From Gammaproteobacteria bacterium (GTDB taxonomy: Bacteria; Pseudomonadota; Gammaproteobacteria; UBA1113), in contig JAJFKI010000091.1 in assembly GCA_021773295.1 (NCBI GenBank), positions 1 through 52,250 on the forward strand: DNA of 52,250 nucleotides. The letters are read 5' to 3'. Shown in pieces: positions 29,818 to 40,300 of this stretch. How positions within the stretch are numbered: position 1 is the stretch's first letter; every line of letters starts with the position of its first letter. The position numbers and the translations under genes were made by a program. The notes beneath the pieces were generated by a model, which ran no database searches, was not told the DNA's origin, and worked only from the letters and a program-made list of their open reading frames with translations.

Positions 29818-30148
29818 TTCTGATGCCATCAAATTAGAAAGTGACCTTTCGAAAGCAATAAAAAACCACCCTAAGAAAATTATTGTGCTTACACACGTTC
29901 CCCCATTCAGAGAAGCCTGCTTATACCAGGGGGAAGTCAGTGGCGATGATTGGCTACCCTTTTTTAGTTCAAAAGTCATGGGGGATCTATTATTTAAATA
30001 TGCTGGAAACAACCCCTCTATCAATTTTTTAGTTCTATGCGGGCACACTCACAGTAAAACATGTTACCAACCTTTAAATAATTTAATCGTCAAAGTAGGG
30101 GGTGCGGATTATCACCACCCCGAAGTGCAAGAACTGATTTATATCTAA
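29801..30148 (+). pseudogene. C-terminal fragment of a metallophosphoesterase
   Basis: The reading frame from about 29785 to the stop at 30148 encodes the C-terminal half of a calcineurin-type phosphoesterase: IVLTHVPPFREACLY and LCGHTHSKTCYQPLNNL supply the last metal-binding histidines. The N-terminal motifs (DxH, GDxxD, GNHD) are absent. It starts inside the truncated nucleotidyltransferase in another frame. The ATG at 29801 could be used, but the product would lack most metal ligands. Together with the preceding gene this marks a deletion join. Confidence 0.7.
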
Positions 30149-30156
30149 ACTAATGC

Positions 30157-30828
30157 CTAAACAAAGTTTGAATGGTGTACCCAGAACACGATTTCTACGC
30201 GGCGGTTGTAATAACTGCCTTTGGCAGTGCGGGTGCTAGCAATGTCATGAAAACCGGATAAGCCTTTGAAATGCATTCGTTCTAGGGCGATGCCGTGGGC
30301 CCAGAGATAAGTAGCGACACTTTGGGACCATAATTGTGATAAGTGCATTTTGTGGGGAGCATCGCCCACTGAATCTGTGTGACCAGCGATGTCTAAGTTT
30401 ACTTTTCCGAAGGAATTAATCACGTCGACCACTGCATACATTAATGGTTCACCCTTATATTTAATTTCCGTGCTATTGGGTAAAAAGATTTTATCGGCGG
30501 GGATAATGATTTCCACTAAATCACCCACGTGGACGACGTTGATACCATTGTGTTGTAAAAATTCGCTGGGCGTGACTGATTGTGAGCCAATAATTCCACC
30601 TAAAACGATAGCACCGGCTGCCATACCAAAGGGTACGCCTATGGCTGTATGAGTGATAGCACCTCCTAAGATACCACCACCCACAGCACCTGCAACGGCG
30701 CCCTGTTTACCCGGCGACATCGCTCGTGGATAGGCACCTGCCACTGGTGGTGGATGCTTGTCGGCACAGGCCACTAAAATGATAGCAATGAAGAGTATAC
30801 TAATAATGCTTTTTAATTTAACAATCAC
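30157..30828 (-). CDS. OmpA-family lipoprotein with glycine-zipper
   Basis: 223 aa. Lipobox LVAC with lipidated C21; a Gly-rich hydrophobic stretch (about 40-85: GAVAGAVGGGILGGA, GMAAGAIVLGGIIG) typical of glycine-zipper segments; then an OmpA-like peptidoglycan-binding domain (VNLDIAGHTDSVGD ... NRRVEIVFW). It would tether the outer membrane to peptidoglycan. Dot/Icm IcmN/DotK of Legionella has a related design, but no other secretion genes are here, so that name is not used. Confidence 0.82.
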   Translation of the reverse strand: MIVKLKSIISILFIAIILVACADKHPPPVAGAYPRAMSPGKQGAVAGAVGGGILGGAITHTAIGVPFGMAAGAIVLGGIIGSQSVTPSEFLQHNGINVVHVGDLVEIIIPADKIFLPNSTEIKYKGEPLMYAVVDVINSFGKVNLDIAGHTDSVGDAPHKMHLSQLWSQSVATYLWAHGIALERMHFKGLSGFHDIASTRTAKGSYYNRRVEIVFWVHHSNFV

Positions 30829-30884
30829 ACTAAGATCCCGGGATTACGTTAAAAATAACGTTAACACATTCTCGATGTTAGTGG

Positions 30885-32153
30885 CTAGTGCTGATGCTGA
30901 ACCGCCATCGCATTATATGAATCCGGTACGCAACCCTCATCAAAATTGAGTAACCCCAAATTTTCTTCATCGGAAGTGGCATCGCTACTACTCGAGGCTG
31001 CTTCGACATCAATAATGCGTGCTTCTTGCTTTTTCGGTGTATGAGCATTGAAGACTAACTGCGCGAGAAAATAGCCAAATAATCCTTGGAGAATGGCCGC
31101 AGGCCATGAGCTAAAACCAAAGAGTTCGGTTGCAACAAACCAAGCACTCACAATAACGTTGAAGGTTTTTAACGATGACGCTAAAAAGACTAACACATCT
31201 TTTGGGTTTTGCACCGCTTGGAAAAAACTGGACGTGATATTGTTCAAGCATTTTTTGGGAGAGCTTTTTGAAACATTAAGCATTGGCGGTAATAATTTAT
31301 GGAACGCAGGATAACCATTCCAAAATGCTAATAATAACGTTAACCCAAGGGTACTCCAGCGAAACACCGTATCACCCAATTCAATACCCGAGCCTAGTGT
31401 CACATATTTATCAGGATTAATATAAACGGGCATTTTTAAAAACTTAACCCAATTTAATAAAATATCGTAGCGACCAAATTCATAGGCTACAACAAAAGCC
31501 GTCAAGGTACATAGGCCAAGTTTGACATACTGCCAATTACTTGGATGCTCGCCCAGATAGTCCTTCATGACTTGACCTAAGTTATCGTCTCGATAATTTA
31601 AGCGCGGTAATTCTGACAACATCCCAATCGGTAAATAGGCGACGCCCAATGACGCGCCAATTCCAAGGCCAACCCAACTACGAAAATAAGCCGCTGTCAG
31701 CGCTAATACACTAATCCCCGCACCCATGGTTTTAACCGTCGCGCAGCTAATGATTGCTAAACGATTACCTGCATCAAGCACCCGCCTGCCACAACCTCTT
31801 TGCAACTCTTTAGGCACTCCCACTAAATCATCATCACCAATCACTTCTTCAATATCTGGCAGTGGTGGTGGTGATTCTTCTCGTTGTCGGTTAGAAATAG
31901 AAAAACTAGCAGTGGATGAGAAGGTAAACAAGAGTACAAAGGTGCTAACAATCCCAAAGACAATATTAATTAGGGCCGAATCTCTATCACTGAGGGTGTC
32001 ATTTTCTAGACTAGCAATTTCTTGGGTATTCTCTCTGGCTGACTCAAATTGTAGGACGAAGCCTTTGATGAAGCTATAAAAGAAGAAAACTAAGAGTGAT
32101 TTAGTACTGACATTTTGCCAAATATACTTTAAGGCGTTCCAGAAATCTCGCAT
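30885..32153 (-). CDS. Multi-pass membrane protein of unknown function
   Basis: Not recognised. 422 aa with about seven hydrophobic segments (roughly 17-35, 60-80, 140-165, 170-190, 205-225, 265-280, 335-370). A cytoplasm-like loop near 85-115 is acidic and Pro-rich (ESPPPLPDIEEVIGDD), and the last 35 residues are Ser/Asp/Glu-rich (EAASSSSDATSDEE). No transporter signature is seen. Proteins of this style recur in intracellular Legionellales. Leading GGGGGATA may be its ribosome binding site. Confidence 0.72.
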   Translation of the reverse strand: MRDFWNALKYIWQNVSTKSLLVFFFYSFIKGFVLQFESARENTQEIASLENDTLSDRDSALINIVFGIVSTFVLLFTFSSTASFSISNRQREESPPPLPDIEEVIGDDDLVGVPKELQRGCGRRVLDAGNRLAIISCATVKTMGAGISVLALTAAYFRSWVGLGIGASLGVAYLPIGMLSELPRLNYRDDNLGQVMKDYLGEHPSNWQYVKLGLCTLTAFVVAYEFGRYDILLNWVKFLKMPVYINPDKYVTLGSGIELGDTVFRWSTLGLTLLLAFWNGYPAFHKLLPPMLNVSKSSPKKCLNNITSSFFQAVQNPKDVLVFLASSLKTFNVIVSAWFVATELFGFSSWPAAILQGLFGYFLAQLVFNAHTPKKQEARIIDVEAASSSSDATSDEENLGLLNFDEGCVPDSYNAMAVQHQH

Positions 32154-32252
32154 TGTTCATATCCCCCCATATATATACCCAATGAATCTTGGCGTATGAT
32201 AACCAATCTCATCTGAAAAGCAATGCTTATTACACTTTTTTTTGGATAAATA

Positions 32253-35200
32253 TTAGGCTTTTCTGACTGTTTTTTGTAAAACTTCTTCGTACATCGAGAG
32301 GAAGGTGGGGACGAGTACTAATATGACAAACATACCAAAAGCCAAGCCAAAACAAAGGGATATAGCCATTGGGATTAAAAACTGCGCTTGACGAGAGGTT
32401 TCGAAGAGTAAGGGCGTCAAGCCAGCGATAGTGGTCAGCGAAGTCAACAGCACAGCGCGTAAGCGTTGACAAGACGCTTCGACGATGGCGGCTTTGCCCT
32501 CGAAGCCTTTTTTTAGTACTTCTTTGTAGCGCACCAATAAAATGATCGAATCATTAATAATAATCCCTGACAAACCAAATAAGCCTAGCAGCGACAATAT
32601 CGTCACATCATGTCCCATGACTAAATGCCCAAACAACCCTCCGACAATACCAAAAGGGATCACCGCCATCACTAATAATGGCCAGCCATAAGAGGCAAAT
32701 ACCCAGGCTAAAATTAAATAAATTAAAACAACGGCAATAATACCGGCATACTTCATATCTGATAAGGTTTCACTTTGTTCTCGCGTGCGTCCACCGATGT
32801 CATAGGTCACATTATATTTTTTCATAATATTCGGCAAATAGTTTTCCAAAATATCTGTTAAAATTTTATTACTATTACCAACGCTTGGATCAACGCGACC
32901 TTCTAACGTAACATGGGATTTAGTATCTACATGGCGCAGCGTGTCAAAGCCACGATGTTTGTCTATCTTCACTACTGACATCAACTGCACAAAATCACCA
33001 GCAGGCGTAATAATCGGCAATTTATCTAAGGTCATTAAAGAATCTCGCTCATTATCAGGGAGCATGGTCCTGACTTCTACTTCTTCATCCGGCAAATAAT
33101 AAACTTGGACAATTTCCCCGGTAAACGCCGCTCGCAACTGTCGACCAACATCCGTTGTAGTTAAACCCAATGCTTCACCTGCTGGCGTCAAGGAATAAAT
33201 AAATTGTTCTTGGCCATAAGGTAGATTATCTTCGACGCCGCTAACACCTGGATATTTTTTCAAAATACGGGCTAATTCTAATGCAGCTAGTTTTAATTGC
33301 TGAGTGTTGTTACCAATTAAATTTATTTCCACATCTTGCCCGGGTGGGCCCGCACGACGTTGACGAATCGTAAAACTTGCAACTTCGGGTGGCAATGAAA
33401 CTGCATCACTCCAGGCTTTAATAAAATTAACATTGCTAATTTTTCTAGAGTCTGGTTCTGTTAATTGCACCTTGAGTGCACCATACTCTTCACCCTCACC
33501 AATTCTAAACGCGCCTTTATTGACGTAGGCTAACGCCGCAACCACTAATGATTTACTATTTTTTGAGAGTTTTTTATTAACTTGCCATAAGGTTTTTTCG
33601 GCTTTTTTTACAAACTTTTCTCGATCACTATCGGAAGTGCCCGCTCTGAATTGAATATTAGCTTCTATGATATTGCCCTCGGGATCGGGGAAGAAAGTAA
33701 AATGCAAACGCCCCGTCATCACAATGGCCGTCATTAATAATAAAATGGCCACTAAAACACTCATCACAATTTTTCTATTGCTCAAAGCCGTATTAATAAA
33801 GCTTCTAAAGCGAGTTTCTCTAAAATGGTGGAAGGCATTATCAATTCTTTCTCGCCATGGATACGCTTTATGGGTTTGAATCTTTTGCATGCTGTGGTAA
33901 AGGTGGCCTGGCAAGACTAAAAAACATTCGATGAGTGAAGCGATAATAACGCAAATTACCACCGTGGGGATGGCCGTTAAAATGGTACCGATGACACCAC
34001 GGATTAAAAACAAGGGAATGAAAGCACTAATGGTTGTTAATGATGATGCCATCACTGGCGCAAACATACGTTTAGCACCCATTTCAACCGCTTCTAAAAT
34101 AGGCGTGCCCTTTTGAAATAGAGTAACCGCCTCTTCCCCAACGACGATCGTGTCATCAACGATGATCCCCAATGACATAATAAAGGCAAACATGCTCACC
34201 ATATTAATCGAACCACCTAAAAGACTTAATATGCCTAGTGTCATCATAAACGAAACAGGGATCCCAACGCTCACCCACCATGCGACTCGATGATCTAAAA
34301 ATAAAAACAAAATAATTAAAATCAGGATTAAACCGCTTAAGCCATTTTTTAATAACAACATGATCCGTTGATTGATGAGCACCCACACTTCATCAAACAC
34401 ATGCACATTGACGCCTTTAGGTAAGGTAGGAATAACTTCTTTTTGCCATTGTTGTAATATTTTGGCAGATTTTAAGGAATCAGAGGTCTCCGTGCGCCTT
34501 AAAATCATTTCAACAGCAGGTTTACCTTGGTAGGTTAAAATAACTTCGCCTTTTTGTGATTGTAATTCCACCTCAGCCACATCTTTGACACGAATGATAC
34601 GACCCGTGCTATCACTTAACAGTGGCAAATTTTCAAAACCTGTGATGCTGCGTTGTTGTTGTAAGCTGCGTAATTGCCGCGTAGTTTTACCGCCACCAAT
34701 GTCCCCTGCGGGCAAGTCAACGCTAAAGGCTTTTATTTTTTTTGCGACCTGCGTCAATGATATATTGAGTTTCGCTAAACGCTCGGCAGGAATTTTAATC
34801 GCGATTTCTTGATCCGGTAAACCGATGACATCAATTTTTGCAATGCCCCTATCCAGCAATTGATGCTCAAATTTTCGAATCAATGGTCTTAATTCATTAA
34901 GGTTTTGACTGCCCGTGATAATGACGCTTGAGACTCGCTCAAAATTTTCATCCTTAGTAATTTTGGTTTCTTCAATATCCGGCGGCAAATTGCGCACCAG
35001 TGAAACACGCTCGCGCGTATCCTCTATGGCTTTTGCCATATCAGCACCTTGCTCAAATTCCAAGGATACAGAGCCTACATCTTGCGTCGCCTTAGATTTC
35101 ATTTCTTTGAGATAATCTAAATTGCGTAATTCTTTTTCTAGTGGATTAATGATGGAACGCTCAATATCATCGGCTGTGGCGCCTGGCCAAATGACTTTGA

Positions 35201-35330
35201 CGGTGACAAGATTGACATGAAAGGTTGGCATGAATTGTTTATTAAGGTGTAATAGTCCCCAAGCACCTGCTGCAATCATAAACCACATCAACAGATTCGC
35301 CGCCACCCGGTGGCGTAAAAATATGCTCAT
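32253..35330 (-). CDS. RND family efflux transporter (AcrB/HAE1 type)
   Basis: Inner-membrane proton-driven pump of about 1025 aa with 12 membrane helices and two large periplasmic loops. Seen: SIFLRHRVAANLLMWFM, IWPGATADDIERS, FAFIMSLGIIVDDTIVVGE (the proton-relay Asp pair of TM4) and the mirrored LLGLFGLSGIIINDSIIL. A start at 35357 (GTG) is open, but ATG at 35330 has AAGGA before it and matches the usual N-terminus. No membrane-fusion protein or outer-membrane channel gene is adjacent, which is unusual; the adaptor may be encoded elsewhere or lost. Confidence 0.92.
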   Translation of the reverse strand: MSIFLRHRVAANLLMWFMIAAGAWGLLHLNKQFMPTFHVNLVTVKVIWPGATADDIERSIINPLEKELRNLDYLKEMKSKATQDVGSVSLEFEQGADMAKAIEDTRERVSLVRNLPPDIEETKITKDENFERVSSVIITGSQNLNELRPLIRKFEHQLLDRGIAKIDVIGLPDQEIAIKIPAERLAKLNISLTQVAKKIKAFSVDLPAGDIGGGKTTRQLRSLQQQRSITGFENLPLLSDSTGRIIRVKDVAEVELQSQKGEVILTYQGKPAVEMILRRTETSDSLKSAKILQQWQKEVIPTLPKGVNVHVFDEVWVLINQRIMLLLKNGLSGLILILIILFLFLDHRVAWWVSVGIPVSFMMTLGILSLLGGSINMVSMFAFIMSLGIIVDDTIVVGEEAVTLFQKGTPILEAVEMGAKRMFAPVMASSLTTISAFIPLFLIRGVIGTILTAIPTVVICVIIASLIECFLVLPGHLYHSMQKIQTHKAYPWRERIDNAFHHFRETRFRSFINTALSNRKIVMSVLVAILLLMTAIVMTGRLHFTFFPDPEGNIIEANIQFRAGTSDSDREKFVKKAEKTLWQVNKKLSKNSKSLVVAALAYVNKGAFRIGEGEEYGALKVQLTEPDSRKISNVNFIKAWSDAVSLPPEVASFTIRQRRAGPPGQDVEINLIGNNTQQLKLAALELARILKKYPGVSGVEDNLPYGQEQFIYSLTPAGEALGLTTTDVGRQLRAAFTGEIVQVYYLPDEEVEVRTMLPDNERDSLMTLDKLPIITPAGDFVQLMSVVKIDKHRGFDTLRHVDTKSHVTLEGRVDPSVGNSNKILTDILENYLPNIMKKYNVTYDIGGRTREQSETLSDMKYAGIIAVVLIYLILAWVFASYGWPLLVMAVIPFGIVGGLFGHLVMGHDVTILSLLGLFGLSGIIINDSIILLVRYKEVLKKGFEGKAAIVEASCQRLRAVLLTSLTTIAGLTPLLFETSRQAQFLIPMAISLCFGLAFGMFVILVLVPTFLSMYEEVLQKTVRKA

Positions 35331-35445
35331 CAAATCCTTAGCGCGGCCATAGCCCACAGGGGTTCCCTTATATAATCATCCCTTACGAGGCATCATTGTA
35401 TCCTTGATAGTTGCTGGGCATCAAGAATTACAACGCTGTATCGGA

Positions 35446-35931
35446 CTATACCCTATACCCACCCAACGCTGCGGGACATGACACACTGATGGGTCCAACC
35501 GCCCGCCTTGCTTGTGGCGCATACAGCACTGGGAATTGTAGGGATTCACTTCTCGGGATTGCCCGCCTTGGTGGTGGTGGCGGTGGTGGTGGTAGCAGCG
35601 CAGAGGCTTGGCAAGGTACTGGCTTGAGCTCTATGTTTTTTTTGAAAAATCTAGGATAGTCGCGGGTTGCTTTTTTTTCAGGATTGAAGCAATCCAATTG
35701 TGTTTTAAAACCTCGCACTAAGATAGAAAAATCATCTCTCACTTTTAAATGGGCGATCACTTCTTTCACATACTGCAGCATCAATGCACTGTAATTGTCG
35801 GAATTGGGATTGAGCGTATTAAGTTTTTTGACTAACCACTTTGCATGCCACTTATGGTCACTAGACAGTGAGTTATGCCCACGCTGTGTCATCTCGATAA
35901 AATAAACAAATTTTTCATGCCGCTGTAACAT
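35446..35931 (-). CDS. Polyproline-containing protein of unknown function
   Basis: Not recognised. The frame is open from 35955; ATG at 35931 (MLQRHEKF) seems the better start, giving 161 aa. The first 100 residues look like a small helical domain rich in His and Lys; then comes an eight-Pro run (around residues 113-120) encoded by an imperfect GGT/GGC repeat on the plus strand (about 35570-35594), and an Ala/Arg/Pro tail. The trinucleotide run could change length by slippage. Codon periodicity supports this strand more than the Gly-rich ORF opposite. Confidence 0.5.
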   Translation of the reverse strand: MLQRHEKFVYFIEMTQRGHNSLSSDHKWHAKWLVKKLNTLNPNSDNYSALMLQYVKEVIAHLKVRDDFSILVRGFKTQLDCFNPEKKATRDYPRFFKKNIELKPVPCQASALLPPPPPPPPRRAIPRSESLQFPVLYAPQARRAVGPISVSCPAALGGYRV

Positions 35932-36166
35932 CGTACACCCCCTATGGACATACACCGGTAATCTGCATACGAATAATATGGTTATATCTTAGGTTTAGCA
36001 TAGAATATTAATTTATGCAATTTTTCTGTAATAAATACAAAGAGATATGGCATATACCGTGAGGAATCAACATGTTTTTGCCAGGTTGGCCATTATGTTG
36101 TCATTTGCAAATTTCGAGGAACTTGGTACATTGCGTGGAAAAATAAGTCAGGGAATAGTTATTGAC

Positions 36167-37054
36167 ATGAGATCACTCACTCTCTTATTAACGCTCGGGA
36201 TCATTTGGGGCTCTGGTTATACCATTGCGAAGTTTACGATCGTGCAGGGCGTGCCGCCGCTAGGGTATGCCTTTTGGCAATCCTTAGGACCCGCGTTATT
36301 AGTAGGCTTTGCCGCCAAAGCGCAGCAGTGTGCGCCTAAGTTTGATAAGCAACATACCTTGTTTTATTTCATTTGTGGTTTATTGGGGATTGCTATTCCC
36401 AATACCAATATGTATTTCATTGCAGCGCATATTCCGGCGGGGATATTAGCAGTGATGGTGAATACAGTGCCAATTATTACTTACCCTTTGGCGTTGATGT
36501 TTCGCCAAGAGAAATTTGATGTCTTACGATTAACAGGTGTGATACTAGGCTTTGCAGGGATTTTTTTTATCGTCGTGCCACACCCGCATTGGCAACAGTT
36601 TTCCTTTAATGGTTGGGAATTATTAGCGTTGCTTTCACCTTTATCCTTTGCTTTATGTGCAATTTATATTACGGCTAAGCGAGATGTCAACGCGTCGGCA
36701 TTGACCCTATCCAGTGGGATGTTAATCACATCGACGATTTTACTCTTACCGTTATTAATTTTTACCAATGATTATTATCAATTATGGCCGCCTTTTAAAA
36801 TTCAAGACTATTTAGTGATGTTAGAAATTTTATTATCAAGCCTTGGCTATATCTTATTTTTTAAATTACTGAGTCGCGCCGGGCCGGTGTACTATAGTTT
36901 GGTCGGTTGTATTGTGACCTTGACTGGGTTAGTGTTGGGATGGCTCGTCTTTACCGAACAATTGAGCCATTGGAATTTTTTAGCCGTGGCTTTAATTTTA
37001 CTGAGTATTTATTTAGTGTCTAAACGCCAGTCTGCCGCAAGAGAAGGAACGTAA
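36167..37054 (+). CDS. EamA/DMT family transporter
   Basis: About 295 aa with ten predicted membrane helices in two EamA halves. Start at 36167 (MRSLTLLLTLGIIWGSGY) matches the family; an upstream in-frame ATG at 36047 adds 40 residues unlike any family member. Typical features: IWGSGYTIAKF in TM1, AALIPAGILAVMVNTVPIIT-like TM3-4 segment (seen as IPAGILAVMVNTVPII) and a second EamA repeat ending VALILLSIYLVSKR. Substrate unknown; relatives export amino acids or metabolites. The next gene starts 1 bp after the stop. Confidence 0.88.
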   Translation: MRSLTLLLTLGIIWGSGYTIAKFTIVQGVPPLGYAFWQSLGPALLVGFAAKAQQCAPKFDKQHTLFYFICGLLGIAIPNTNMYFIAAHIPAGILAVMVNTVPIITYPLALMFRQEKFDVLRLTGVILGFAGIFFIVVPHPHWQQFSFNGWELLALLSPLSFALCAIYITAKRDVNASALTLSSGMLITSTILLLPLLIFTNDYYQLWPPFKIQDYLVMLEILLSSLGYILFFKLLSRAGPVYYSLVGCIVTLTGLVLGWLVFTEQLSHWNFLAVALILLSIYLVSKRQSAAREGT

Positions 37055-37055
37055 A

Positions 37056-37331
37056 ATGGATTTTAATATCATGCAATATGTATCAGGGCCAATGGCTACC
37101 TTATCAATGATCATTCTTGCTATTAATGCAATCTTGCATGTGGTGTTTGCAGGCGCCGTGGCACGAGATGCTGGGGATTTAAATAAAACCGGATTTAAAC
37201 TAGCCTTGGTATCCAGCATGACTTGGGCTTTCGCCACCTTGCTAGGTGGCGTGTTTGTAGCAGCAATCTATTGGGTGATTCATCATTCTAACTTAACCAT
37301 TTCAACGTCTCGCAAGCTGTCGGGAGATTAG
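37056..37331 (+). CDS. Small two-helix membrane protein
   Basis: 91 aa with two hydrophobic helices (about 12-36 and 48-74) joined by a short polar loop containing ARDAGDLNKTG. AAGGAA before the ATG and a 1-bp gap suggest cotranscription with the EamA transporter. The 3' end overlaps the convergent repeat-protein gene by 4 bp. Not recognised as a named family. Confidence 0.68.
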   Translation: MDFNIMQYVSGPMATLSMIILAINAILHVVFAGAVARDAGDLNKTGFKLALVSSMTWAFATLLGGVFVAAIYWVIHHSNLTISTSRKLSGD

Positions 37332-40300
37332 TGGCTAGGGGCTGATGGTGAATTAACCGAGGCTGTACAGGATGATGAAGATGCTGCAAGCGGTGTCGCG
37401 AACAAGCCCTGGTTTGAAAGAGTAACAGATGAGCTTTCATTTTCTGAACTCTGGGAAAACAACTGTATTTGTGCCTCACTCAACGTACAGTCGCTAAAAA
37501 ATTCCATCCGATCGCTGCCATTGCCGCACAATGCCTCTAATATCCACTGTTTGTGTGCACTGTTCAGTTTGCTGCGACAAAACAAAAGATATAACTCGTT
37601 TGGGTTATAAATTAAGTCGCCTAGTTTATTTTTTACCGCAGTTAAAATAAATTGTCTATGTTTGTCAGTCAGATGCTTATTGGCAAGTAAGTTACATAGA
37701 TCCTTACGTGTATCACACAAGCCCTTTAATTTATTTTCCAGTGTGTTCAATATAAACTGCCTATTTTGATCGGACAGATGCTCATTACCAAGCAAATAAT
37801 TGATATCTGTAACATCAGAAACGTAGTCCACAAGCTCATCTTTTACAGCATTTAAAATAAATTGCCTCTGTGCGCCGCTCAGTGTATCGCATTCAAGATA
37901 ATAATATAGCCCAGACAAATTCCCGCAGCAACTCCATAACGTGTCTTTCACTGCATCCAAAACATTCTGTCTTTGCTCGTCAGTCAGGTACGTATTACGT
38001 AGTACACAAGACAGCTGAAGGTTCACTATGGAATGCCGCTGCCCCTCGTCCTGCATCAAACTCTCTAGCTTGTCCTTGTCCTTCACCTTATTCCAAACGA
38101 ACTGTCTTTGTGTATCATTAAGCTTGCTGTTGCCGAATAACTCGCTGAATTGTTTAGCAGAACCCATCCAGCCTTCTAGACTATCCTTAATCGCGTCCCA
38201 AATGAGTCGTCTGTGTGTTTCTTCCAGTTTACTATTGTCGAATAAAATATTGAAATCATTAACAGAGCCAATTATGCTCCCTAATTTGTCCTTCATCGTA
38301 CTCAGTAAAAACGTTCTATGCGTATTGCTAAGGCATTTGTCAAAGAGTAAATTACAGAGCTGCGTAAAATTTTGAATCCAGTCACTTAACTTAGGTTTCA
38401 CTGCATCCAAAATTAACTGTCTTTGTGAATTAAGCATGGAATTATTGTTGAGAAACAGAGCAAGCTCGTGACCGCTGTTTATCACCATCGTTAAGCGACC
38501 AATGACCGTATTAAACAACAGAACCTCTTCGGGCTCGAACGGAACCCCAAAAATAAAATAGAATAACCTGAGCGAACATAATGCATTTAGGTTGATGGCA
38601 GGCTTGTTTAGGGCAGTTGCGATAAATTTTTCTACCTTTTCATCAAGTCCTACCTGCACTATTAGTAACCGCGAGTAAAGGTTGGGTAGTAAATAGCGCG
38701 GATAAGAACGCTTTAAACCTGTCAGCGCTGGGCCATCTTCATCAGTAACGGGTTGCAATAACCAACGTAATAGCCGTGATAAGTTGCGCTTAAAACTTTC
38801 TGACCATTCACCTGGTTTGACTAACAAGGCATGTAGCAACATGCGATTCACTTGGTAGGTAGAGACATACAAGCGTTCTTCTAACACGCGAATGCGACCA
38901 TCACCTTCTTGTAAAAACACAACTTCCTGATTATTACTCTCCCAGGCTGCTAACATTTCATCCGTTAATATGGAGGGGTGTCGTTCACTGTTTGCCCCTA
39001 AGGATTGGATGCGTTGCCATGCTTCTAAAAATCTTGTGTCGACGTACGTTAAGTCCTTAGGCAAACAAGCAAAAAAGTTGACGGTAATCTCCGTATGCAG
39101 CTTGTCTTTAAACCCTGTTTCTTTTGCATTTAAATCCTTTTTAGCGGCTTGCAATCCGTCGGTAACATTTACCCTCATTCCCGTGTTTAGTAATGCTTGA
39201 TAATAAACTAAGATCTCATACGCCAAGGTTTCACGACTCGCTTTAAAGCTCGCCTCATCTTCCCCGCAGATCAGCATACTCTTAGGATAGGCTTGTAAGC
39301 GTTTTAAATCATCGTCAGCCGTTAGCACACCACGCAATACTGCCATCGGGATTAGCGCTGCAGTCTGTATCTTCTCCTGTATGGACTGTATGACAAGGTT
39401 TCTTCCCAGTTGTAACAGTTGCTCTGTGACGCTATCAATAACCTTGTGCTGTGGCACCAAGTTCAATACCTCTACTTGCAGCTGCTCCTTAGCAGATTGT
39501 GCCAAGGGTAATGTCTTATAGGCGAAATTATCTAACTGCTCCTTGATAGCTTTCTCAACTTCAGGATGTGCTGGGTTTAAACCAAACTCAAGGCAGTTAG
39601 TGTTCAAAAATCCCCGTAACTGTGTCTCCCAAGAAGCCTTACTTCCATGCTTGGCCGCCTGCTCGGTTAGAAACGCAATCACAGGGCCTTGTTCATCACT
39701 GCCTTGCCGTTGACGCGCCAACCATGCTAACCGCGCGTTAAAACTAAGGCTGGCAAGCTGATCATCCAAGTACACATTAAACAAGTTATTAATCGCCGTT
39801 TCTATAGAAAACACCGCTTCACAGGGTTGCCCTTCTTCATCTAAATAACGGGCATGCAATCCCATGAGCAACGCATGTTGCTGGCCCGTGGCGCAAAGGG
39901 TACGTTGCTTCGCTACTTTTTCAAGTTGTTTATCTAATAGCAACAGATAAAGCCCGCGAATGCGCTCGGCAATGCCTGGCGCTGCTGACGTGTTAGTAGA
40001 CTCGTTGCTTGATGCTGCGTAACTGCTGCTACTCGCAGCACCTTGGCGACTGGAGGATGCCACAGCCCTGAGCGTTTCCTCCTCGGAGGTATTTGGTTGC
40101 TGAGCGGTACTCATGTCTGAAGACGCTGATGAAACCCAATGTGTATCATCTAACAGGGCCGCACAACACAAGTGCAACGTTTCTGCCGGGCTAGCACTGA
40201 CCGTGTCATAATCTTGCTTGTGTGCATCATAAATCACATTGATGCTCCAGCGCTCATGGTCGTCATTCCAACCATCCATTCCTGGGTGTCGATTAATGAA

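Noticed and set aside
30157..30828. Naming the OmpA-type lipoprotein IcmN/DotK
   Set aside because: The domain plan is shared by many OmpA-like lipoproteins and no Dot/Icm gene is in the window.
32172..32195. Possible further MITE end (TATACCCAATGAATCTTGGCG)
   Set aside because: Only the first eight bases match the family end well; the rest diverges and no partner end was found.
35411..35659. Rightward Gly-rich ORF opposite the polyproline gene
   Set aside because: Its Gly run is the antisense of the Pro codons; no ribosome binding site and unlike a natural protein outside the run.
37526..38437. CRISPR-like or tandem DNA repeat array in the large repeat gene
   Set aside because: The periodicity is 105 bp and diverged at DNA level but conserved in protein, so it is a coding repeat.
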